Position numbers and translations under genes: made by a program. From positions 1 to 64,000 of the forward strand of contig NW_011887292.1 in NCBI RefSeq assembly GCF_000151315.2: a DNA stretch of 64,000 bases, written 5' to 3'. Shown here in pieces: positions 34,972 to 49,836 of the stretch. The notes under the pieces were generated by a model. That model saw only the letters and a program-made list of their open reading frames with translations. It made no database searches and was not told the origin of the DNA. Position 1 is the first letter of the stretch. Each line of letters begins with the position of its first letter. The stretch is from Capsaspora owczarzaki ATCC 30864 (taxonomy: Eukaryota; Opisthokonta; Filasterea).

Positions 34972-37900
34972 ATGGCCCTGCCGCTCAAGGCCTCCTCGCT
35001 CGGCGCGGCGCGGCGCATTGTGACCACAATAATGCTCGTCGTGGCGTTGATGGGCATTCCCGGCGCACTCGCTGGCAGAGCTTCCATTGGGCTTTATTTT
35101 ATGCGCGGATCGTACTATTCTTGCGACACCTTCAGCGCATGCGAGGCCTCCACCGACTGGACAGTCACAGTTGGGTCTACGAGCTTGAGCGGCGTCGGTC
35201 CGGATTTCTTTCAAGATGACAATGCACCTGAATGGGACTACGAGTTGCCCGCCTCCGAGCGCGCAACCTTCCAGTCGTACACTGTACGTTGAAAGAATGA
35301 CAAACTCCAGCAGCAGTTCGGTCGAACAATGTTATTTTGGCTCACGCATATGTCCCATGGACTGTTCATCATCCTCAAACAGGGAACCTTCTCTGTGAAA
35401 TTCACATTCATCGATAATGATGGGATTGAAGATGACACTCTCGGCTCAATCACCAAATCCTACACCGCAGGCTCGTCCTCCGGTTACACATTTGTCACGC
35501 TTGCCAGTCCGGCGAGCTATGTCGACTCGTTCACTTTTGGCTACCGTGTCTTTTGTGACACTGACTACTACGGCCCAACCTGTAGCACATACTGCACCAC
35601 CTCCACTGGAAGCTGCAGCGCGTGCGATCCCGTGTCGGGCGCTTGCACGGCTTGCAAATCAGGCTACACTGGCACTCCGTCCTGCTCCACTTGCGCCACC
35701 AACTACTATCCGAGCGGCTCTGGTTCATGTGTGTATTGCGTACCCAATAACGGTGGCTATTACACTTGCTCATCAACAGGCAGTAAGGTTTGCACTCCTG
35801 GCTACACTGGTACCAGTTGCAACACGCTCGTTACCTGCCCGACCGCTCCAGCTGCGCCGACCAACACCACCAAAAGCCAATGCAGCTCTGTCAGCGCCAA
35901 CTCCACTTGCACCTACCAGTGCAATACTGGCTACTCAATCTCTGCAGGCTCTCCAAACATCACTTGCAGCACAACAGGCGCATGGGCACCTACAGCTACA
36001 ACTCTCAGATGCGTTGATACAAATGAATGCGCCGCTTCCAACGGCGGCTGCAACCAGACGTGTTTAAATTCGGTTGGATCGTACAGTTGTAGCTGCCTCA
36101 CTGGCTACACGAAAAACGGCGACGGCAAAGGCGCATCCGGCTGTCTCGACAACAACGAGTGCAGCAGCGCCAACGGCGGCTGCCAGCACATCTGCACCAA
36201 TCTCCCTGGGTCCTACGCTTGCTCGTGCAACAGTGGATACCAGCTGCAGCCTGACGCCAAATCTTGCGTCAACATCAACGAGTGCACGACTGGAACGCAC
36301 AACTGCGCTGCGAATGCCACTTGTGCCGACACTATTGGCTCGTTTACTTGCACCTGCAAGGCTGGCTTTTCCGGCAACGGAACGCACTGCGACGACGTGA
36401 ATGAGTGCAATGGCATCCCGTTCCCGTGCAGCAGTAACGCCCTCTGCACCAACACCCCTGGAAATTACTCGTGCGCCTGCAAGCCTGGCTTTTCGGGCAA
36501 TGGTTTGGAGTGCGCGGCTGATGGTCGCGTTGCGTTTGATGCTTCGTCTCGCTTCCTGGTGGTTCGTCGACCCGACTCAGGCACGAGCACGATCTCCTTG
36601 GTTGTTGAAGCTCCAGTCCAGGTTGATGCGACTGTTCAATTTTCCATCAGCTCGGCATCTTTGACTGCTGCTTCTTCGGCACCGCTGCAGTTTTCTTCGA
36701 CAGTGCATCAGCAGACCATCACACTGAACCTTGCTGCAAGCGGCAGCGCGTTGGCCCAAGAAACGGTCGACATTCAACTTGCCAACCCCCTCAACATGGC
36801 CTTGGATGACCACTTCAACAGGTCTCAGATTGTGATTGAAGCCAGCCAGTCGCAGTTTGGCACGGTCGGCGTGTCCGCTGGCTCCCGGCAGATCAGCTTG
36901 AGCAACGTCATGGCCAACCCCGAGTTCTCAATCACGTTGGAGCGTTTCAGCGCCGTTTCCTATGCCTCGGCCGTCGATGTCACGTTTTCCGTGACCTCCA
37001 CTGTGGCCAGTGCCACCACATTCGTTGCGACAATTCCCGCAGGCCAGCAAACTGTTGCGGTTCCCATTACGGTGCCAAACATGGGTACTCCGACCGTCCC
37101 TTCAACGCTGACGTACACCATCACTGCTGCGACCGCTGTGACTCTTGGCGAAGCGACTCCGATTGGCTACTACGGATCATCGGTTGTTGCAGTGCCCGAA
37201 CATGACTACCCCTACGGTCTGTTCAGCATTGCCAATACTGCATCCTCCTGGCCTGAACCATCATCGGCCAGTCTCACCATCACACGTGCCGGTGGTAGCG
37301 TTGGCACTGTCACTGTCCGCGTCACTCCGTACGCTGTCGCATTCAACACGTCAACTGGCACACCTGTGGCCACCATCGACTTGGATTTCGCTTCGACACC
37401 TGTGGATGTCGAGTTTACCGCTGGAATCCTGACCAAGAACGCTCTTGTTGCCATCCTGGATGACACCATTCCTGAACTCGCCGAGGTCTTTGGCGTTCGC
37501 CTCGAGATTGTCAGCGGCGGCGGTGCGGTTGACTCGACTGCTTCCAACGTTCTGGTGACAATTGCGGAAAGCGACAGCCCGCATGGCGTTTTGGCATTTG
37601 ACGCTGCCACATTGGCGGTTGACGAGCCAGCTTCTGACAGCAACGTGTCCATTACCATTACTCGAACGGCAGGGCTGTTTGGCGACGTTACGTTTGCCTG
37701 GGCGACCTCCATCACCGGCTCCGACCACGATGTCAATGCCCAAGCTGGATTGGACTTTGTGGAAGGCGCAGGCACTGTGACGCTGCTTCAGGGCCACTCG
37801 AGTGCGGTCATTCAGGTCGTCATTCGTGCGGATTCGCTTCCGGAACTGGACGAGACGTTTGCTGTTACCCTGTCCAGCCCCACTGGCGGTGCCACCTTGG

Positions 37901-39762
37901 GTGCACAGTCGACAATCACAGTGACCATTAACAAGAACGACAAACCCTACGGCACCATTGGCTTTGTCACTCCAACGTTGACCAAGTCGGCCGATGGCAG
38001 TGCACGGTTCCTCGTCACTCGTGGCTCAACTTTCACTGCAGAGGTTGCGCGCTATTTCGGCACGTTCGGAACTGTGACAGGCGATGCCACCTTGCAATTC
38101 ACAACACCGGTGACTGCCGCTGACTTTAACAATCAAGTGGTGCGGACTGTGAGCTTTGCGGCTGGCCAGACGTCGCAGACATCCAACTCTTTCAATGTCG
38201 TTGCCGCTCAAGCCCCTGTTCGTCTGTTCAACATTGTTCTGAGTCCCAGCTCGGGATCTCTGGCGACGCTCGATGCTGACACCCCTTCTGTCATTCCATG
38301 TGCCATCGAGGCCAGCAACGCCGTGGACGGCGTCGTCCGTTTCACTTCCCTCACATTCGTTGCTCAGGAGAGCGCTGGTGTTGCGCTCGTCACGGTGGAG
38401 CGGACTGGCTCAGCGCTTGGTGCCGTGACGTTCACTTACAGTGTCCGAACTGGCACAGCCGGCGGTGAAGACTTTGACGCCTCCATCCAGGACGCGCCCG
38501 TTGTGATTGAAGCTGGTGCAGCGAGCACGGTGATTAGCATTGCGGTTGACGACGACGACATTCCCGAGCTGGACGAGACGTTCACTGTGCTCTTGACGGG
38601 CATCACTGCGGGCTCCGCCTACCTCACCTATGCCTCTGTGGCCACGGTCACGATTGCGGCCAACGACGATCCGTACGGCCGGATGGAGTTTGCACCCTCT
38701 GGCAATCCGCTTGGCGATGATGTCTACACGGTTTGGGAGGGCACCCCTTCGTTGACCATTCCTGTGCTGCGCAACGCTGGTGTTCTTGGCGCAGTGGCTG
38801 TCACTGTCGTCGCAGGCACGAACGCGTCCATCGCCCCGTTCACACCCTTCCTTCATCGTTACCATCCGGACGAAGGCGTATCCTTGACTTCGGACTTGCA
38901 AGTCACGTCACCACTCGTGGTGCACTTTGCTGCCGGCCAGAGCAGCACGACGGATGTGCTTGTGCTGACCATTCGCAACGATGACATCCCCGAAGGAACC
39001 AAAGCCTTGTACCTTGCCTTGCAAAACCCAACAAATGGCGCCACACTCGGCCCGCTGAGTGTCATCATGGTTGAACTGCGGGACAGCGACGAGGAGGCCA
39101 AAGATGACGCGGGAATGGCTGTGGGAATTGGCGCTGGCATTGGCGGCGGCATTTCCCTGCTCATCTTGCTCATCTTCCTCCTGGTGGTGCTTGCTCGACG
39201 ACGCCGCCGCTCTGCAAAGCTGATTGGACAACCGACTCGTTCGCGAACCAACAGCATGAGCGGCACCACTCCGAGCGGCATGCAGCTGAATACGTTGCAT
39301 TCCAAATCGAGCAGTGCTGCGATCATTTACGACAACGTCTACGTTGCAGACAGTGCACACGACGCGAACAAGTCGGCGCACCACTATGACAACGTTGGCT
39401 ACAAGTCAGATGGCCATTACGCGGATGTTGGCACGTTCGGACAACAAGCACCGTCGCAGTACGCGGCTGTGAACACGTCCAAGCCGCGGACATCTGCAGC
39501 TCCGCACTACAAGTCGCCAACGCCAAGCACTGCAGGCTATGCCGCCCCTGGTGCTATGACTACGCCGTACAGTAGCCCGACCCCTGTGCTCAACTATGCA
39601 GTCATTGAAACCGACGACGGCGTCGCTGCCGCTTGGCCACCACCGGCAGCAACAACGACCTCTGCTGCAGCTCCGCTCGATTACGCGGGTATCGTCCCTG
39701 CGCCGTTGGCGTCCCGCAACGTTTCCAATGTATCCAACCCCGACAGGTCGCGTTCTCTTTAG
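34972..39762 (+). CDS. DSL-sushi-EGF-Calx-beta receptor with ITIM-like tail (receptor 2)
   Basis: Exons 34972-35283 and 35383-39762 give 1563 residues. The signal sequence lies inside the first 36 residues (VTTIMLVVALMGIPGALAG). GTFSVKFTFID precedes a clear DSL-like module RVFCDTDYYGPTCSTYC (about 35545-35600). Then come Cys-rich repeats, a sushi-like domain (CPTAPAAPTNTT... to TLRC, about 35836-36010), four EGF repeats with calcium-binding NEC starts (36018-36510), about seven or eight Calx-beta repeats (DDTIPELAEVF, DSLPELDETF, DDDIPELDETF), a membrane helix (about 39130-39190) with RRRRR, and a tail of about 185 residues. Tail tyrosines sit in IIYDNV, SQYAAV, LNYAVI and LDYAGI, each fitting the loose ITIM form (S/I/V/L)xYxx(I/V/L). 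It is more diverged from receptors 1 and 3 than they are from each other. Likely a single-pass adhesion receptor; the ligand is unknown. Confidence 0.9.
39328..39696 (+). other. ITIM-like motifs in receptor 2 tail
   Basis: Four tyrosine motifs fit the ITIM consensus: IIYDNV (tyrosine codon 39328), SQYAAV, LNYAVI (about 39589-39606) and LDYAGI (about 39679-39696). HYDNV and HYADV are related but lack the hydrophobic or Ser residue at -2. ITIMs recruit SH2 phosphatases in animals; the consensus is loose, so this is a motif-level call. Confidence 0.55.
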
Positions 39763-40047
39763 AGCCTCTCGTTGTACTTCTTGTGTATTTCTTTTTGAGT
39801 GAGTTTGTGTGTGTGAGTGTTTGGATTGATTGATGAGCGAATGTACATTTTTTGCATTGAAGTTATCATTGTTTTTTAATACAGTTTACTGTGCTTTTTC
39901 AGAGAGCGATCCTTTGTTTGTGGCCTCGCCATATTTGGAAGCTGTCATCTCAGTCTTTTGTGTTTTTTTTTTCTTCTTCTTCTTCCTTTCTCTTTTTCCA
40001 AGTTCTTTCTCTTTGCGCTTACACATCTGCCTTCCCTCGACGTCGCC

Positions 40048-40234
40048 ATGAGCGCCAACCACGAGGCCGATCCATCTGTTCCAACCACTGCAGCAGCACC
40101 GCCAACTGAGTTTGGCGCGGGCTCATTGCTCGGCCCTGGACCAGCCAGCCCACAGCGAACGCGGGCAACCGGAGCCGCAGCCCACTCTGATCCCATTCCC
40201 GTGAGTCCATCTGCGCGCCGTCCCTCACGCGGCT

Positions 40235-40265
<31 letters not shown>

Positions 40266-42548
40266 TGGCGCTGGCCAAGGGGGCTCTCCGACAATCGCCT
40301 CGTCGCCGTCCGGTCGCCCACACAGACCGGGCCTGGACGCGAGCGCGCACGGATCAAGCTCCAGCCATCATGGATTGCCATCGACGTCGCCCTCGCGCGG
40401 GTCTGGGTTTGGGTCTGGGTCGCCTGGCTCGATGATGCGCAGTGGTAATGCCAATGCAATCACTGCACAGTCTCAAGCGTTGATGTCGACATCACCGTCG
40501 CATCATCATCAAGGATTCCAGCACGGATTGCATGCATGGATGTCATCGACCTCTGGCTCTCCTTCTTCAGCCGGGTCTGGAGGTCTATCGCGAAATGGCA
40601 CTGCGACGCGGCTCAAGTTCGCCTCGCCGCACAAGCTGGATCAGCACAAGCTCCAGATGGATGCATCGCGCGTCCAGCTGCTCCTAACACCGAATGCTAT
40701 TCGAGAGCTCAAAGCAGCGCGCTCCAGAGAGCTGGAAAGCGGCGAACTATCGCAGCAAACGCCGACAAAGAGCGCTCGGCCTGCAGCCCGAAGCGGAAAG
40801 CAGCAACAGCGGTCTGGCAAGGCCAAATCCCCAGCAGGGCGACTGGTTGGAGACGACTCGGAAGATGATGATGACGATGACGAGTTTGAGCGCGGTGATG
40901 ACATGGACGCCTTTGACCAACTGTTGGCCGAGTTCCAGAAGCTCGACAATGAGAACGCGTTCGTTGAGCAAGCGCAGCCCATTGTAAATCGCAACAGCTC
41001 CAAACACGCACGGCAAACAGCCCCTTCGCGAGAGACCATCCTTGCCCAACTCATGTCCAACTCGTTAGACAAGTGCTTTGTCAAGGCCGACATGATTGCC
41101 ATCCGCGCAGCGTTGACTCTGCGCGGCCTGCCCACAGAAGGCCACCCCAAAGTCCTTCGCCAACGGATTAAATCTGCGCTCGTTTTCGAGCGTCGGCAGG
41201 AATTGTTATCACGCCTTTCCAACTTATCCAAATCAGAGTCACCATCATCGACTTCTTCGTCATCGACATCAGCAGCATCATCGTCTTCATCAACCAATCC
41301 CAGCACTCCGGACGCAGAGTGGGACACTTCTTCAACTAGTCCTCTCGTCGAGGTTCCAAAGTCTTCGTTCTTTGCCAATCCCTCGGAAATGTCTGACAGC
41401 TCGGACACCGACGGAGCTGAGGCGAGCGAGGATGACACTGCCGAATCAGACAATGACAGCGGCCGGCCTGCGCGTCGAACCCGACGGGCGTCCCGACGAC
41501 CGCAGCACCGGTTGCTGTTTCCGGGGCTCGAAGCACATCACCAGAATCGTCCACTGATGGCGCTGTTCACATCCAACGCAGAGAAAATGAAGCAAACCGA
41601 ACTGGCCGATCTCGAGCACTCGGCTTGGCTCATTGACCTTGCCGTCTCTCGTCAGGCAGGTCACTCGCTGACCAACTGCCCTGTGGCGCTGATTGACCAC
41701 CCGCAGTCGGATGTCGCGGCCATCACACGCGCATTCCGCATTCCTTCGCACTACCAACCGCAGTTTGACTACTTTGTGGTGATTGACTACGAAGCCACCT
41801 GCGAAGAAAACGCCAGCTTCTCCACCTATCCGCACGAAATCATCGAGTTCCCTGCTGTTGTTGTCAATGCTCGCACCGGCGAGATTGTCCACAGCTGGCG
41901 CTCGTACGTCCGCCCTGTCCTCAACCCGACGCTGACTCCGTTCTGCACGCAGCTCACTGGCATCACGCAGAGTCAGGTCGATGCCTCGCCGGTGTTTGAG
42001 GATGTTTTCGAGCAGTTTGTGGTCTTTCTGCGCGACACATTGGGTGTTGACGTGCGCGATCCGACAACCCCAATTTCGCCAGACAAGAGCGAGCCCGCCC
42101 CCATCAATCGCAGCAATCATCCTCCACGCGAGCGCACAATCAGCACCAGCAGTGTTGATAGTACGAACAGCGTGGACAGTGTGAGTAGCACCAGCAGCGC
42201 CGGCAGTGCCATTGACTCGGACACGGAAGAGCCAACAACGCCCAGTTTCACCATTTTCGAAGAGATCATCACACTCCCAGCCATCCAGCCCATCACTTCG
42301 TCTGTGTTGTGCGCCGAATCGAGCAATACAAATTACGACGACGACGACGACGATGAGGAAGAATCGACTTCCGAAATTCCAGGTCTATTTGGCACCGACA
42401 CTCGCTTGCGCTCCTTTGGTCGTCGTCGCTTTGCCATCTTGTGCGACGGGCCTTGGGATTTGCGCGATTTCATGACAAAGCAGTGCCGCCACAGCCAAAT
42501 ATTCCGACCCTGGTTTACTCAACAGTATGTGCTTCAGCTGCTTTTTTT

Positions 42549-42582
<34 letters not shown>

Positions 42583-42869
42583 TTTATTCTCATCGTTATT
42601 GGATGCTTACGTTCGTTTTTGTTGTCTGCTTTTCTTCTGTGCGACATCACAGGTGGGTCAATCTTCGCATGCACTTCAGCAAGTTCTACCACATGAAGCT
42701 CGGTGGCATTGATTTCATGCTCGAGTCGCTTGGCATGCAGTTCCAGGGAAATAAGCACAGCGGTCTTGACGACGCAACCAACATTGCACGCGTCGCTTGT
42801 CAAATGCTGCGTGATGGCTGTGCGCTTCACACGAACGACGATCTCATCCGTCAGCAGCACGGCGTTTGA
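40048..42869 (+). CDS. ERI1: ERI1-type 3'-5' exoribonuclease (SAP + DEDDh)
   Basis: Exons 40048-42524 and 42653-42869 encode 897 residues. The first 320 are Ser/Gly/Pro-rich and probably disordered. A SAP-like RNA-binding helix pair lies near residues 330-390 (DMIAIRAALTLRGLPTEG). The exonuclease begins near 570 with motif I VIDYEATCEE, then HEIIEFPAVVVNA, SYVRPVLNPTLTPFC, LTGITQSQVD, motif II CDGPWDLRDF, and across the intron WVNLR..FY and motif III HSGLDDATNIAR (catalytic His and Asp). In animals ERI1 trims histone mRNA ends, matures 5.8S rRNA 3' ends and degrades siRNAs. A Ser/Thr/acidic insert of about 120 residues (about 42055-42410) splits the fold between motifs I and II, which is unusual. 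The intron begins with a (GT)n run at 42550-42579. Confidence 0.93.
42550..42579. repeat. (GT)n microsatellite in ERI1 intron
   Basis: A GT dinucleotide run 25 bp after the splice donor of the single ERI1 intron. Confidence 0.95.
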
Positions 42870-45297
<2,428 letters not shown>

Positions 45298-45537
45298 TTG
45301 ATTTTTTTTTTTTTTTGATAACTCGTCCCTCTCCTGATTGGCATGTTTTCAGAGTTACTGGTCGCAATACAAACTGCTTCTGAGATGGTTTTTTGTTTCT
45401 TCTTCTTCATTTTGAAAGTTTGGCTGTGTGTGGTCATCGATTGACAACTTTTCTTCTTTTTCCGTTTATAATTTTTGAAACCGTTTCAAAAAATCTGTTT
45501 CAGTTTCCTTTTTTTTGGTTTTTTTTTTTTTTTTTGG

Positions 45538-47857
45538 ATGCCGGTTTCGCTTCGTAGTTCGGGCAGTCGCTCGTCGGCTTCAGCTTCCGCTCCAGCTGCA
45601 ACTTCAAGTGTGCCTGCGCCTGCGTCGCCGACGCGAAGGCGGTGGACAAAGCGCTTGCCCAGCCGCAGCCCAGGCGAGGGACCGGTTGGCTGGCCGTCCG
45701 TCACTGCGCCCACCACTGCCGCGTCATCCCACGGCGGCCGGGAGGACAGATACGACGACGACGACGACGACGACGACGATGATGATAATGAACAAGTGCA
45801 AGTTGTGCAAAGAGCACCACGGAGCAGGACAGTCGCTGTGCCCCGACGTTCAGCGGACGGCGTTGCGAAACGCGCTCGTGGCTCTGGCGCAGGTGTCCCA
45901 GGTGCGCATGCCGCGCTCCAGCAGCAGGGCATCGTATCGGACGACGATGTCGCTGCGAATAGTGACGATGCGGCCAACGAGCTCCAGATTGGTCGGATTG
46001 GTGGTCAGATTGGTCGTCGCGCAGGCCGAACAGCAACTCTGCCTCAGATCGGTTGGGACTTTGTCAAGTCGCTCGTTCAGGGAAAACGCCAAGCAAGCAG
46101 CGTGCATCAAAACGAGGATGCTGCATCATCGCGACGGGCAGTTCGTGGCAGCGTGCATGCATCGAAATCAGCTGCTTCGAGCTCGTCTTTGAGTCGCTGG
46201 TTTAGCAGCACGGCAGTGCTCAAAGCGTTCACTGCACTGTGTCTCCTGCTGTCGGTGATGGTGGTCGTTTCTCACCATCAACAGATGCCGTATTGTCCGA
46301 CGCGATCGACCGCTGTTGCTTCGACCAGTATGTCCAGCTTCTTCGGGTTGTTGGTTGTTTTGTCGGCAACTGACCAGTTTCTTCTGCTGTTTGTTTTTTG
46401 GTCCTTTGTGCTTGTGTTGGTGACAGAACAACAATGCAAGCCCTGCCCAGAGCACGCCGTCTGCTTGGGTGGACCTACGTTTACCTGCAACGACCCGTAC
46501 CAACAGGGCTGGCGAGGATGTGTGCTGAACACTGCACTGGAGAAGCTCAAGGACAATATTGCTCATGAAATTGTTGTAGAGGCTCAGCGCTATCGTGGTA
46601 TGTGTGTGTGCGGAGCGTACTTGAAACAGCTATGATGGATCTCGAAGCGACGTCTCGTCAGTTCACTTTTGCTGCTTGGCTCAGGTCAACGTGAGTGCGA
46701 ATCTTCCCCTTCTGTCACGCTTTCGCTGGCAGTTCCTCGCGAAGCAATGCGTGAGCTGGTTAAAGCACGGGTAAGGACTGTGGCGGCGATGCAGCAAGCA
46801 CTCCAACCTTGAACGTCAGCTTTTGCTTACGGCCTCGGCGCTCGTTTTGTTGGTAGATGGAAACGGATGCGCAATTCACAACAGCGTGGAATTTTGTCTG
46901 CGCGCACCCTGAAAAGTATTTCGGGGATGCTGTGGAAGTCAGAATGGACGGGTTTTTGGCAAAAGCGGGCATCAAGCCATTCGAGTGCCAACTGCGCGAG
47001 GAGCTGCTGTATCTTCTGGACTGCGTGGCGCAGGCCGTCTTTGACTTTTTTTCCTATGTCTGGCAATTGCTCTGGCTTCCATTGCTGTTGGTCCTGTTTT
47101 TCACTCTGGCAGTGTCGTACTTCAAGTGGCAGAAGAGTGGTAAGATGGGTGTTTTGTTACTTTTGGTTTTTTTCTTTTATTTGGCGGCGCGCGAGGGTCT
47201 GAATTTCAGTGACCCTGACCGTTCATGAATTATCTAGTCAAACAGAACGAGCAAGACGCCCTCAACACCATGGTCTTGGCAATCATGACGCTTCTTCGCG
47301 AGCAGGTGCGTAGTGATGCATGGTGAAGAGTGGACTGGACTGGGACTGGGTGGCAGCATGTGTTTGACCCTGCGAATGGTTGAATGATCAGGCAATTTCC
47401 CAACCGTTCCAACCAGCGGTATCGGTTTCCCACTTGCGAGACGAAATTATTGACGTGTCGGATCGAAAGCGTCTCGCTGCTCGTTGGGACGAGGTAAGCA
47501 GTTGCTAGCATGAGGAGGAGGTCTGATGGTCATTTCGAGGTTTGTTCATGACTCGCATTCTCTCGTTTTTGGTTTGTCGTTCCGTAGGCCTGCAAGATTG
47601 TGCGCCGCGACAGTCGAGTTGCCCAGTCTGTACAGTCCATTCACGGAATTCCGCAGGACATGTTGTCTTGGGTTTCGCCTGTGGTCGTTGCATCACCCAT
47701 GGCTGCTCAGCGGCAGGCCTCTCCGCTCGTGGACAACCCCGACAACGCCGATAACGGTGGCGGTGACGAAAACGACCGCCAACCTGCCATTCGATCGCCG
47801 CAAGCTCAGCATCGACCCTACGCCTCTTCGATCTACCCGAACATTGCAGATCTTTAG
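45538..47857 (+). CDS. MAN1/LEMD2/Src1-family inner nuclear membrane protein
   Basis: Seven exons (45538-46327, 46427-46597, 46685-46770, 46857-47139, 47238-47305, 47392-47493, 47588-47857) join in frame to 589 residues. The N-terminal 240 residues are basic and low-complexity, with a poly-Asp run and no clear LEM domain. A membrane helix (VLKAFTALCLLLSVMVVVS) is followed by a lumenal Cys-rich region (QCKPCPEHAVCLGG...C...GC), a second helix (WLPLLLVLFFTLAVSYF), and a C-terminal winged-helix (MSC) segment VSVSHLRDEIIDVSDRKRL..RWDEA..IVRRDSRV. This layout is the Man1-Src1p-C-terminal family, which sits in the inner nuclear membrane, tethers chromatin and helps ESCRT-III seal the envelope. It starts only 240 bp after the thiolase stop. 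Assignment to the family is firm; which animal member is closest is unclear. Confidence 0.88.
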
Positions 47858-47995
47858 TTGCCTCTTTGTGGTTAATGTGTGCTGCTGCTGCTGCTGCTCC
47901 TGCTGTGTATGATCGTGCTTTTGCTTAGCAAGCTGTCAAATTCTTTTTTTGGCAGGGCTCAGTTCTCTTTCTTAGACTTTAAAGTTTTTTGCGAA

Positions 47996-48135
47996 ATGGG
48001 CATTCTTTTCACGAAACTCTCTCAGCTGCTGTGGTATCAAGAACGTAAGGCGCCTCTGCACCAAACCACGCTTGCATACAAACCCCCATGACAAAAAGAA
48101 CAAACAAGGAACATTAACAATAGAAAAAAGCACAG

Positions 48136-48184
<49 letters not shown>

Positions 48185-49733
48185 TGATTCTGTATTCACT
48201 TTCCCATTGCAAGTCCCTTTTTGCTTTTGTGCACCAGTCCCGCGCCTGCACTCTGTCTCTCTCTCTCTCTTTCACCCCCTTCTCTTCTCTGCTCTCGTGC
48301 TATCGAGGGAGGCGCGGGAGGAGAGCAGTGGGTTTAGTGCACCGCTCCAGCCAACGTCTTGTAGTGACGCAGCCTGTTCTCTCATTGTCTGGTGACTGAC
48401 TGCCTCTTCAGCCAACAAGCCAGTCGCTGCTCACACTCGTGCTCTTCACTAAAGAGTCCAACCACCACCACTTCCACCTGGACCCAGAGAGAGAGAGAGC
48501 GCGCGCGAACACAAGGGGGGGGGGGCACAGTCACTCGCTTCCTCCCCTCTCTCTTGACCCCCCAACCTCGCTCGCTCAACCCCCTCACTCACCTCTTGTT
48601 GGTGCTCAACTTTTGTTTGTTGGGACAGAGTTCAAAGTCATCATTGTCGGATTGGATAACGCGGGAAAGACAACCATTTTGTACAAATAGTAAGTCCAAT
48701 GCAAGAGACAAACTGCATTGAAGTTAGCGTTAAGCGGTGTGACTGACTCAGACTCGGTTTTTGCATTCGATCAGTCTCCTGAACGAAGTAGTGGTAACAT
48801 CACCAACAATAGGAAGCAATGTCGAAGAGGTAAGAGCTCATACTATGATTTGTTTTGTTTTGTCTAACGAGCATTTGATTTTCACCAAGCACTGACGCTA
48901 TTGCCCTTTGCCAGGTGGTCTACAAAAACTTGCACTTCTTGATGTGGGACATTGGCGGCCAAGAAACGTCGCGAGCATCCTGGTCCACCTACTACATGTA
49001 CAGCAAAGTACGGTTTTGTCCTTCGGCTCGATTGCTTTCCTTTGTTGCTTGCAGTCGTTTTTTTTTCTCTCTCTCTTCTTCGCACCCACATGTTGACATT
49101 CACATTTGTTACCGTGCAGTTTGTCATTCTCGTCGTGGATAGTACCGATCGTGAGCGACTGAGCCTGTCGCGTGAAGAACTATTCTCGATGCTGGCTCAC
49201 GAAGTAAGGAGTTTGGTCGTTCTCACCTGCCCATATCCTGTTGGATACCTCCCCACTGACTTCCGGCCCTTTGGTTGCTCTCCGCGTGCACTAGGACTTG
49301 AAACATGCGAGTTTGCTCGTTTTCGCAAACAAACAAGATTTGAAAGGCGCCATGTCGGCCAGCGAAATTTCCGATCAACTCAACTTGCACAGTATCAAAG
49401 ACCATGCCTGGCATATTCAGGTAAATGTCAATGCAATGCTGCTGTCCTCTAGTTGTTGTCGATGCTTGCATCGTTTCTCTGACCCTTTTGGTGACACTTT
49501 TGATCGGGATTTTTTTTTGTTTTTTGCTTGATTGTTTCCAGGGGTGTTGCGCACTGACTGGTGAAGGGTAAGGCTCCAAAAACCTGCGCATTCTTGGTGC
49601 ATGTGGTTGTTTTGACTTTTGCTGACTTGCTTTTTGTTTTGTTCTAACCCTCATCTTCCCTCCCGTTGCGACTTTTATCTTTGGCAGATTGAATACCGGG
49701 CTTGACTGGCTCACCAACCACGTCAAGAGCTGA
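47996..49733 (+). CDS. ARL5: ARF-like small GTPase ARL5
   Basis: Eight small exons (47996-48044, 48629-48689, 48775-48829, 48915-49007, 49120-49203, 49295-49420, 49542-49567, 49688-49733) give 179 residues, exactly the length of human ARL5A. The start MGILFTKL has the N-myristoylation Gly2. Nucleotide motifs: GLDNAGKT (P-loop), [10 protein letters not shown] (switch I), WDIGGQE (switch II), NKQD (base recognition) and [18 protein letters not shown] and [10 protein letters not shown] identify ARL5 rather than ARF1. In animals ARL5 acts at the trans-Golgi, recruiting the GARP tether for endosome-to-Golgi retrieval. Intron 1 holds a 45-nt T tract. The stop lies only about 100 bp from the convergent TRM13 stop. 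Confidence 0.96.
48139..48183. repeat. 45-nt poly(T) tract in ARL5 intron 1
   Basis: An uninterrupted T run within the first ARL5 intron, on the sense strand. Confidence 0.95.
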
Positions 49734-49836
49734 AAAAAGAAAACCTTGGGCTTGTTTGCGCTTATCCGATTTGTGTTTTTCTTGTTCAAACAAAATGAAA
49801 CATCGATAATCAAAACAACGCTATCCAGGCGCCCGC

